NCBI GenBank assembly: GCA_024278285.1
Contig: JAJRTM010000927.1
Coordinates: forward strand, 1-22,348
Direction of reading: 5' to 3'
DNA: 22,348 nt
Source: Planctomycetota bacterium
Lineage (GTDB): Bacteria > Planctomycetota > Planctomycetia > Planctomycetales > Planctomycetaceae
In this document: piece by piece, positions 9,801 to 15,846 of the stretch
Layout: every line of letters starts with the position of its first letter
How positions within the stretch are numbered: the first letter of the stretch is position 1
Notes under the pieces: model-generated
Databases searched by the model: none
What the model was told of the DNA's origin: nothing
The model's input: the letters and a program-made list of their open reading frames with translations, nothing else
Program-made: the position numbers and the translations under genes

Positions 9801-10206
9801 CTTCCGGTTTAATCCAGGGTCCACCCGACTGGCTCCATCCCGGACAGTTGAACATTCCAATGTTCACACCAACACGATCAGCTTCGCGGATTGCGTGTTC
9901 GACCATCTCCCACCAGCGCTCACTCAACACCTTCACATCGCCGGCAGGGACTGCTTCCTGAAAGATGTTGCCGATAAATGCTTCGCCAATACCAATACGT
10001 GCCATCGCTTCCAGATCGCGTGTAATCCCTTCTTTCGAAATATTATCGCTGATCCAGTACCAGTAGCACCACGGTTTGGAGGTTGCCGGTGGATTACGAA
10101 AACCATCGATTAATTTCTCCTCAGCGAAGATCGGTGCTGTACCAGTCAAAACAAAAAACAGTAGCGTAATTGTTGCAAGTAGTCGGCAATTCGAAATTGT
10201 ATTCAT
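6802..10206 (-). CDS. GH106-type alpha-L-rhamnosidase with inserted carbohydrate-binding-like module
   Basis: This 1134-residue protein begins with a signal peptide (MNTISNCRLL through APIFA, cleavage near residue 28). The first part WCYWYWISDN, ITRDLEAMARIGIGEAFIGN and NIGMFNCPGWSQSGGPW is typical of GH106. Conserved acidic positions are DSYEMGSQNWT (Glu453), LENYGHWG (Glu530) and SAEAFTASP (Glu583), the sort of positions where GH106 catalysis and calcium binding occur; individual roles are not assigned here. About residues 190-325 form an extra beta-sandwich resembling an F5/8-type or galactose-binding module that the neighbouring paralogue lacks. The C-terminus (about 970-1134) is a GH2-like jelly roll with LNGKVLRTLW and PWQNRLVGD. 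AAGG is 8 bases before ATG 10206; a further in-frame ATG at 10251 would overlap the upstream gene and spoil the signal peptide. It should act outside the cytoplasm, releasing L-rhamnose from glycans. Confidence 0.88.
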   Translation of the reverse strand: MNTISNCRLLATITLLFFVLTGTAPIFAEEKLIDGFRNPPATSKPWCYWYWISDNISKEGITRDLEAMARIGIGEAFIGNIFQEAVPAGDVKVLSERWWEMVEHAIREADRVGVNIGMFNCPGWSQSGGPWIKPEDAMRYLASSEVKVRGPSHFLQILPVPQSPFQDVAVLAYPAPKDDGDSLIRHAPKVTCVPAVDNTASLVDEKPETAMAFPAGAGVGGNRFTIDIQTEKPFTVRHLSLTPFISPWAAQCELLVSTSKGFKAIRSFRFDRSNMKKHVGPMPRGPVTISFPAVSAKHFQLVFTKVVGAAALAEIELSGASRLESYVEKQLGKMHPTPTPQWDTYLWPAQQKADSPLLAVAPGKSINLTKFLKADGTLTWDVPPGDWIVQRIGMTTTGTRNAPAAPEGEGLEVDKMNQAATKRHFDAFLGEILRRMPASERRALKHVVADSYEMGSQNWTDGFAEKFRTRYGYDPIPWLPVLTGRIVGNANESDRFLWDLRRLVADRIATDYVGGLRDLCHEHGLRLWLENYGHWGFPAEFLQYGGQSDFIGGEFWTHGLGETECRAATSAANIYGKSFVSAEAFTASPSHFNTTPKDLKGLGDWCFSQGINHFVLHVFIHQPWEDRKPGVNTWFGTEFNHHNTWFEESKAWIEYIRRCSFLLQQGTRVADVAYFIGEDAPKMAGIRDPALPPGRDYDYINAEVILKSLSVKNGRLVLPHGTNYRVLVLPKLETMRPELLKKISELIEAGATVVGHPPKRSPSMENYPKCDEIVQQLALHIWGEDSKQPSGERRLGKGRIIWGKKLDAVFAELDLQPDFESTVSLRYTHRSTGKQEIYFVANSQKKEVTTVVTFRVNSRSPKLLWPDTGAVERPAVYDQKHGTISLPITLGPHGSVFVVFEDEPVAKHRIVSVTRKTEADANSLISSQSLQLLIDDENNVVGHFWQAGRYSLIDNDGKTKTIDINDDLLPRVVDGPWQVAFNDPFGKERKQKLESLCDLSKQPDDNLRYFSGKATYRTSFTGPANLKDERYRLGLGNVGGLATVRLNGKVLRTLWMEPWQVDITDAIQTGENILEVEVAIPWQNRLVGDAKLPAKQRKTFLTQQTIPTDLPLQPTGLMGPVTIQAAKTVRVNLP

Positions 10207-10216
10207 TGGTGATGCC

Positions 10217-13159
10217 TTATGGTTTGGATTGGACGATACGGATCGGTCCAAGCAGTCCGGATGGTAATAATGGGGAATCTTTCGTATAGGGATTGAACGT
10301 CGTCCATGTCACTTTTTGTTTGGCAGGAACTGAAAGATCGCCGATCAAACGATTCGGCCATAAATTGGCAACTTCGATTTCCAGTTTATTCCCACCAGAT
10401 CGCAAGATGTTGGTGATCTCGACCCGCCACGGGGCTGTCCACACAACTCCCAGGTCGTGACCGTTCAATCGAACCCGTGCCATGCTATGGACAACACCAA
10501 GATCAAGAAACGTTGGATGCTTGCTACCTTCGATGGCATTTGGAAACTCGAAAATTTTTCGGTAAGTTGCGATACCCGAGTAGTGTTTGATGCCAGGCTC
10601 TGAGCGTTTGCTCCAATCTTCCAGCTTCGCAAATTTTGCCTGTCTGGGACCACCCAGGCTGCTGTCGAAAGATAATTCCCACGGCCCTTCAAGCTGGCTG
10701 ATGGTTTGCAATTCGTGAAAGTTCTTTGGGGAAGTCGCTTTTGCAAGATGCTTCTCAGCCTTATCCTGAAACACGATAAAGAAGCTCTGATGCGGTTCAA
10801 AGCGAAGCGGAACTATTGTCCGTTTTGGTTGCTCGGTGTATTGCGGCAGGCCGCGAACTTCACCACTTATCGGATCCCAAAGTTCCGGCTTTCGACCAGT
10901 AACGCGAAATGTACAAATCGCATCTACAACTTCTGCACTTCGATTCGACACGAAATAGATTTCCAGTTCTTTGGTTCGACGATGGGTATATCGAACCGGC
11001 CCCTCCGATTCAAAATCAGGCGGCACACCCGCTTCGGCTAATAGCCGTGTTGTTGGTTCGTATTCAGGATACAAAGAGTCGGTTTGCAAATCGCCACCCC
11101 AAACGATTTTTCCATCTTTATATTGCCTGACAGCTACACTTTCGGGAGGCGATGTTTCACCCCACAAGGTTTTTGCGAGTGAGGCAACTTTTTTATCACA
11201 TTGTGGATAGCCCACCAGGCTGGGCGATTTGTGAGGTGGTGATCCGATAACCGTTGCACCAGATTCGACCAGTGCTGTGATCTTTTTCAGCAAAGCGGGG
11301 GTCATCGTTTCAGCAGAAGGAAGTACGAGTAGACGGTAACTGGTTCCCCCTTCAAACCGGACGAAGCCTTCTTTCACTGAAGATCGCTTGATCAACGTGT
11401 TGGGTGAGCAACCGTCAAAGTTGTACCCTCGGCGATCACGCATGCTGCCAGTTCCAACAAGTGCCGAGGGGGACGGAACGAAAATGTGCGGTACACCTTC
11501 AGGAGCAAGATAGCAGATGTCAGCGACCGCTACTCCCTGTCGTAACAAAAATTGGCAACGGGTAATGTAGCGATGATAGGCCGATGCCATTGGCCACCAG
11601 GTTTGTCCGCGATCCCAATGAACGCCATACGGCCCCATTGTCATTCCGGGGCGACGGTTGTTTGGTTTATGAGCAAAAGTATGATACACAAAGCGATTGA
11701 TTCCCGTGCCAAACGCCCAGTCTCCCTGGTTCTTCAACAAAGCGGGATACAGCTTCCACGCCTCGTTGCTACCAGCGGTAAAAGCTTCGGCAGCAATAAT
11801 CGGACGACCTCCTGTATGCGCAATCGAAACTGCTTCGAAGCAACTGAAGCTGCTGTCGAAACCAAAGCCCTCACTCCAGAACTCGCACATTGGCACATCA
11901 GCGACCGCTCCCAAATCCAGATCGCTTGTCGGATTCATATCGTATGGTTCGATTGATAATCCGAATCCGTGTTGATGCGCAAGTTTCTTCAGATGTCCGG
12001 CATGGTTTTGCAGAACTAATTCCTGGCATGTCATCCGCAAGTCCCAAAGAAATCGTTCTGTTTTTTCCAGACTGCCAACAATGCGCCCACTGAATGCGGG
12101 AAGGTATGGACGCATATCGTAGCCGCGCCGGCGTTTGAATTCGTCGCTCAGTTGCGGCGTCCAGTTCTGGGCTCCCATTTCCCAACTGTCGATATGCAGC
12201 ATCGTCCAGCCGGTGTTTGGTTTGCGAGGGCCAACTTTTTTCAGCAACTTTCCAATATATTGATCAAAATGAGCATCAAACGCGGCTGCATCGAACTTGT
12301 CACATTCCAGACCAATGCCGGGCAGCGGAGCAGGGCGACTGGTTGCTCCGGTCGGGCGGCGTCCCATCCGTAAAATCGTCCATTCGCCTTCAGGTACATT
12401 CCAGGCTAGGCGTCCATCTGCCTGCACTAAATTGGAAAGATCAATGATAGTAGCCGGCGAGATGATTTGAGTTCGATCAGGTTCTGCGTAATCTGCTTTA
12501 GTCGGGAATCGGGTGCGAACACCGGGCTTGGAAGTATAGGGGTCTCGAACATAAAGAGCCTTTTCATCGCTGTTGGCAACCGCTGGTTTACATGCAGGAA
12601 AAGCGAATGTTGCGACATCTTCATAGAAGTCGCTGCGCATCGTATGCCAAACGGTACTTCGCTGCTTGGGAACAGGCAGTACCTTGTTGAACTGCTGTGG
12701 TCCGCTAACTTCAACTTCACTGAAGACCAGATGTTGCATCGCTTGCTGTGGCTGCACCCAGGGGCCGCCGCTCCCCGACCAACCTGGTCCCGAACCAAGA
12801 GTGATTTCAATTCCAAGTCGTTCCGCTTCGCGTACCGCATGGACGAAAAGATCCTGCCACTGGTCGCTCATGAAGTCAACCTTGCCACGCGGAACACCAA
12901 CATTAACTTCCAGAAAAATAACGTTGCCAATACCAGCCTCTTTCATCGCTTCCAAATCCGCAGTCATTGCTTTACGGTCAAGGTTTCCATCCATAAAATA
13001 CCAGTAGACACCGGGACGTGCTGAATCGGGGGGACTTTTGAACGCAGTCTTGAGCGGCGTAGCGTTTTCAGTCGGGTCGCCTGCAAAGGTTTGTGTGACG
13101 CCCACAACCAAGAGGGCAATAAGCAACCACAATCGACATTTTTGTAAATTCATAATCAT
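10217..13159 (-). CDS. GH106-type alpha-L-rhamnosidase, second paralogue
   Basis: This 980-residue protein has a signal peptide (MIMNLQKCRLWLLIALLVV, cleavage near TFA|GD) and the same GH106 layout as the next gene: VYWYFMDGNLDRKAMTADLEAMKEAGIGNV, split over residues 51-80, then GSGPGWSGSGGPW. The conserved acidic motifs are retained: HIDSWEMGAQNWT (Glu327), SIEPYD (Glu404) and AAEAFTAGS (Glu458). The C-terminal jelly roll contains RLNGHDLGVVW and ANLWPNRLIGD. It lacks the extra sandwich module seen in its neighbour, which accounts for most of the 154-residue length difference. ATG 13159 is chosen because GGA lies 7 bases upstream and gives a clean signal peptide; ATG 13153 is a close alternative. 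The longer open frame to 13414 overlaps rhaT. The stop is 10 bases before the next ATG. It probably has a different linkage or aglycone preference from its neighbour, which is inference. Confidence 0.87.
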   Translation of the reverse strand: MIMNLQKCRLWLLIALLVVGVTQTFAGDPTENATPLKTAFKSPPDSARPGVYWYFMDGNLDRKAMTADLEAMKEAGIGNVIFLEVNVGVPRGKVDFMSDQWQDLFVHAVREAERLGIEITLGSGPGWSGSGGPWVQPQQAMQHLVFSEVEVSGPQQFNKVLPVPKQRSTVWHTMRSDFYEDVATFAFPACKPAVANSDEKALYVRDPYTSKPGVRTRFPTKADYAEPDRTQIISPATIIDLSNLVQADGRLAWNVPEGEWTILRMGRRPTGATSRPAPLPGIGLECDKFDAAAFDAHFDQYIGKLLKKVGPRKPNTGWTMLHIDSWEMGAQNWTPQLSDEFKRRRGYDMRPYLPAFSGRIVGSLEKTERFLWDLRMTCQELVLQNHAGHLKKLAHQHGFGLSIEPYDMNPTSDLDLGAVADVPMCEFWSEGFGFDSSFSCFEAVSIAHTGGRPIIAAEAFTAGSNEAWKLYPALLKNQGDWAFGTGINRFVYHTFAHKPNNRRPGMTMGPYGVHWDRGQTWWPMASAYHRYITRCQFLLRQGVAVADICYLAPEGVPHIFVPSPSALVGTGSMRDRRGYNFDGCSPNTLIKRSSVKEGFVRFEGGTSYRLLVLPSAETMTPALLKKITALVESGATVIGSPPHKSPSLVGYPQCDKKVASLAKTLWGETSPPESVAVRQYKDGKIVWGGDLQTDSLYPEYEPTTRLLAEAGVPPDFESEGPVRYTHRRTKELEIYFVSNRSAEVVDAICTFRVTGRKPELWDPISGEVRGLPQYTEQPKRTIVPLRFEPHQSFFIVFQDKAEKHLAKATSPKNFHELQTISQLEGPWELSFDSSLGGPRQAKFAKLEDWSKRSEPGIKHYSGIATYRKIFEFPNAIEGSKHPTFLDLGVVHSMARVRLNGHDLGVVWTAPWRVEITNILRSGGNKLEIEVANLWPNRLIGDLSVPAKQKVTWTTFNPYTKDSPLLPSGLLGPIRIVQSKP

Positions 13160-13173
13160 AAGAGTATCCAGTG

Positions 13174-14226
13174 TTATTGAGTTCCCAGATAGTTCGCGCA
13201 GCCAATGACAACTGTCGATGCAATTAAGGTGAAAATGCCCGCCCAGACCAGTCGCTGCGTCTGCCGGCTCGTCCCTTTCCACTCGTGAAAAGCGATCCCC
13301 CAAAGATTGCTGAATACGATGATGAACGCCATATGAATAGACCACGACGAGAAGTCGAACTGCTCGCCCAGTTTCGTCGTTCCCATTCCGTAAAAGAAAA
13401 ACTGCCCATACCATATTGTTCCACCCAATGCAGACATTGTGTAGTTGAATGCCTGCCGAGGTACGGGACCGGAACTGTAATCCTTGTAGCTGCCGTTACG
13501 AATATTCAAAAGCAAGCACCAGAAAGCGTTGCTCGCAAATCCACCAAGCAAAACGACAACCAGAACAGCATTATTCGAATAGATCGGGAGGGTGCCGTGC
13601 TCAATCGAAAGTTCAGCAATTGGCATTCCTGCTGCCAGCCCAAAGGCAAAGCAAGCGCTCAGGACTCCTGCCACCGCAGCAACAGCAAACCCTTTGCCAA
13701 CAGCGAACTCCGTCACTGCGTCACTTTTTTGGTCATCGGTAAGTTCGCGTTCCTTGCTCAGTCCTGCCCAGCCACACAGACCAATACCAAACAGACAACA
13801 GCCAATTCCACACAAGATGATAATTCCCGATGTCGTTGTCAGAATCGTTCCGAGTTCCCCCGCCATAACAGGAGGCACCAACGTTCCAAATACCATGCAG
13901 AATCCCAAGGCGATGGAATAGCCAAGTGCCATGCCAAGGTATCGCACAGAAAGTCCGAACGTCAGATTGCCCACTCCCCACAACAGCCCAAACAATACAC
14001 ACAACGTCCATGCTTTAGCAGGACTGGCTGCGAGAACTTTGAACAGGTCGGGTGTTGTGAGCAAAGCAACACTCCACGGCATCACCAGCCATGCCGCCAA
14101 TCCCATGACAAGCCAATAGCTTTCCCACGACCACCGCTGCACCTTCTTCAGCGGTGCATAAAAACTGCCTGCGGCTAAGCCGCCGATTGCATGTAGCAAC
14201 ACACCAAGTGCAGGATTATTGGACAT
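13174..14226 (-). CDS. rhaT: L-rhamnose/proton symporter RhaT
   Basis: This 350-residue integral membrane protein has about ten hydrophobic segments and the length of E. coli RhaT (about 344). The family signature lies at the N-terminus, SFYAPLKKVQRWSWE (21-35), with LLWGVGNLTFGLSVRYLGMALGYSIALG further on (residues 81-108), FIIVFSNLWGIAFHEWKG near the C-terminus, and a loop with an NIRNGSYKDY motif. RhaT imports L-rhamnose and related sugars such as L-lyxose with a proton across the inner membrane. AGAGG (plus-strand 14236-14240) is 9 bases before the ATG. The regulator stops 25 bases upstream and the rhamnosidase starts 14 bases downstream, so it is central to the operon. This is the most specific functional assignment in the window and points to L-rhamnose as the operon substrate. 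Confidence 0.94.
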   Translation of the reverse strand: MSNNPALGVLLHAIGGLAAGSFYAPLKKVQRWSWESYWLVMGLAAWLVMPWSVALLTTPDLFKVLAASPAKAWTLCVLFGLLWGVGNLTFGLSVRYLGMALGYSIALGFCMVFGTLVPPVMAGELGTILTTTSGIIILCGIGCCLFGIGLCGWAGLSKERELTDDQKSDAVTEFAVGKGFAVAAVAGVLSACFAFGLAAGMPIAELSIEHGTLPIYSNNAVLVVVLLGGFASNAFWCLLLNIRNGSYKDYSSGPVPRQAFNYTMSALGGTIWYGQFFFYGMGTTKLGEQFDFSSWSIHMAFIIVFSNLWGIAFHEWKGTSRQTQRLVWAGIFTLIASTVVIGCANYLGTQ

Positions 14227-14251
14227 TGTTTCTTACCTCTGGGAACCTGTC

Positions 14252-15169
14252 TCAATTATTGCGGGTTTGATTGCGGTATTCGCCGGGAGGACATTCTTCG
14301 CGATTGACCATTAGCCTTCGCAACCGTTCATGGCTACTGAAACCAGCGAGGTAAGCAACCGACTTCACCGGCAAGTTGGTTTCTGTTAACAATCGCTTCG
14401 CACGTGTCAGGCGACAACGATTGATCTCATCCAGAATACTGCACCCTAATACCGCCTGTAATCGACGTTCCAGTGTCCTTCGTGTCGTGGGAAGTTGCGA
14501 AACAAGGTGATCGACCGACAGTGGACGATGACTGCGAGTCCATATCAAATCCAATGCGCGACTAACCAGAGGATCGTCGATGTCTTCTGCTTGCGTTGTA
14601 GAATGAACCGCCGAACTATCGTCGGACTTCCTCGTTAAATCGATTGCCGTCGCAAGGATTTCTAATGCACTGATCGAAAGTAACGGTGTATGATGAACCG
14701 GATTATCATGCACGCGATCCAACGCTCGATCAAAGAGATTCACCATCGTCTCGCGATCCTCCAAAGCAAGCGTAGCCCGCGATGGACAAATTGACTGAGC
14801 CGAGTACAAACGGTGCATGAACTCGCCATGCACCGAAATCCACCGTTCTGTCCATCCGGTTGAACGCAGCGGTCGATAACGGTGCCACACACCGGGAAAC
14901 AGAAGAAGGAGTGTGTCGCAATTAATCTCAACAATACCTGTCGCCTTTGATTCAAATTCTCCCTCGCCATCGGTGATGAGAATGATCTGAAACTCGGGCA
15001 ACTCGCGTCCTGCATTCCAGGACAACTGATAGATTCTGGGATGTTCTTCGGGGGGATAGTCCTGTCCAGGATGGATCACACCGCGGCCGCAGCCGGTGAC
15101 ATAAAGCCCAAGCTCCATGTCACGATCAGCAATCGGCAAGTAATGATAGAAACCATCGTAATCAGACAT
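14252..15169 (-). CDS. AraC-family transcriptional regulator of the rhamnose operon
   Basis: The 305-residue protein has an N-terminal cupin-like sensor domain (about 15-165, with the PGVWHRYRP segment, 92-100, commonly seen in AraC-type sugar sensors) and a C-terminal pair of helix-turn-helix motifs (about 199-298: LSVDHLVSQLPTTRRTLERR and then VKSVAYLAGFSSHERLRR, ending PPGEYRN). The start is placed at ATG 15169, with GGGGG about 6 bases upstream. An ATG at 15280 would add 37 residues with no resemblance to the family and would run through a pair of direct repeats that look regulatory. It is the promoter-proximal gene of the operon, 25 bases before rhaT, so it probably senses rhamnose or a derivative and activates its own transcript. 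It is an analogue of RhaR/RhaS but is not assigned to either. Confidence 0.88.
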   Translation of the reverse strand: MSDYDGFYHYLPIADRDMELGLYVTGCGRGVIHPGQDYPPEEHPRIYQLSWNAGRELPEFQIILITDGEGEFESKATGIVEINCDTLLLLFPGVWHRYRPLRSTGWTERWISVHGEFMHRLYSAQSICPSRATLALEDRETMVNLFDRALDRVHDNPVHHTPLLSISALEILATAIDLTRKSDDSSAVHSTTQAEDIDDPLVSRALDLIWTRSHRPLSVDHLVSQLPTTRRTLERRLQAVLGCSILDEINRCRLTRAKRLLTETNLPVKSVAYLAGFSSHERLRRLMVNREECPPGEYRNQTRNN

Positions 15170-15261
15170 TCTCAGCCCCCAACACGAAACTAATTGGTTG
15201 CAGCAAATGAGATCGAGTATAGCCACATCAGCGGAGCTTGTCTTGGAGCAAGGCGATTCAA

Positions 15262-15279
15262 ATGACGCAATATGACGCA
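15262..15279. promoter_or_regulatory. Tandem 8-bp direct repeat, candidate AraC-type operator
   Basis: atgacgca occurs at 15262-15269 and again at 15272-15279, a centre-to-centre distance of 10 bp (one helical turn), about 95-110 bases upstream of the regulator start. AraC-family proteins bind direct half-sites, so this is a candidate site for the regulator or for a competing protein. No experimental or comparative support is available here. Confidence 0.4.
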
Positions 15280-15320
15280 TTGGAATATATTCGACATAGC
15301 TGATTCGTGAAGATAAAAAG

Positions 15321-15337
15321 GTAGGTCAGGCTCCTAC
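15321..15337. repeat. Fragment of the dispersed repeat family, with small hairpin
   Basis: gtaggtcaggct at 15321-15332 matches the reverse complement of the 17-bp repeat region near 880-900 at 11 of 12 bases (gtaggttaggct there). gtagg and cctac at the ends also form a 5-bp hairpin. This indicates a third copy of the same repeat family, inverted. Confidence 0.5.
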
Positions 15338-15742
15338 ACTTCATTGAATATTGCTTATTATATAGGAGTACGTCACAAATATGGTGTTATACCCTGTTCC
15401 GAAAAAAGCATGTCCCCTCTCTGGATGAATCGTCGCATACTGAGGGGTGTTTTGTCGTCGTACTCTCTCCCATCTCCTTGGAAACTCATCATTTTACGAA
15501 CCGATTAAATCCACATCACGTCCCGTTGTAAGTTTTATCCCTTCAGGTTTAATTATTCACAATCCATCATCTGCTTACTAACCTTCAGTTCATCTGACTT
15601 AAAGACTTTCCACGGAAATCGATTTAAAATAGCACCGAGTGAAGTTCTAACTGCTTCTCAATAACGAAATCTGAAACAGCATCTGAAGTGCAATCTAACG
15701 ATACTGAACTGTTGCGATAAGAAATAGTAAACCTAATGAGAC

Positions 15743-15769
15743 TTGTATTTAATGGTGTTTTGATATAAG
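15743..15769 (+). promoter_or_regulatory. Possible promoter of the BNR gene
   Basis: TTGTAT (15743-15748) and TATAAG (15764-15769) resemble sigma-70 -35 and -10 boxes, but the 15-base spacer is short. The distance to the ATG at 15847 would give a 5' leader of about 70 bases. This is a weak candidate. Confidence 0.22.
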
Positions 15770-15846
15770 ATGTTAGTATCCAGTATTACGTCCTGCCCGA
15801 TGCCCTCCCTGCTTTTTTCCAACTACGTTTCATTAGGACTCTAACA

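Larger units (their letters stand above)
15281..15846. other. Noncoding region between divergent transcription units
   Basis: These 566 bases hold no convincing gene. They contain a repeat-family fragment at 15321-15337, a short inverted repeat cccctc (15414-15419) / gagggg (15442-15447) followed by a TGTTTTG stretch, and AT-rich DNA nearer 15847. The promoters of the minus-strand operon and of the BNR gene should both lie here or just outside it. Confidence 0.6.

Noticed and set aside
13160..13414. An 85-residue N-terminal extension of the second rhamnosidase
   Set aside because: It overlaps rhaT and places the signal peptide in the interior of the protein. ATG 13159 has a correctly spaced GGA.
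13285..14178. A 297-codon open frame on the plus strand
   Set aside because: It lies wholly antisense to rhaT, whose minus-strand product has clear family motifs and membrane segments. The plus-strand translation is rich in Q, R, S and T without domain features, as expected for a mirror frame.
15170..15280. A 37-residue N-terminal extension of the AraC regulator
   Set aside because: There is no resemblance to the family, it runs through the tandem direct repeat, and the ATG at 15169 has a G-rich ribosome binding site.
15381..15428. A 15-codon frame (MVLYPVPKK...) in the divergent intergenic region
   Set aside because: AGGAG lies 12 bases upstream, which is too far, and the frame is too short to support from sequence alone.
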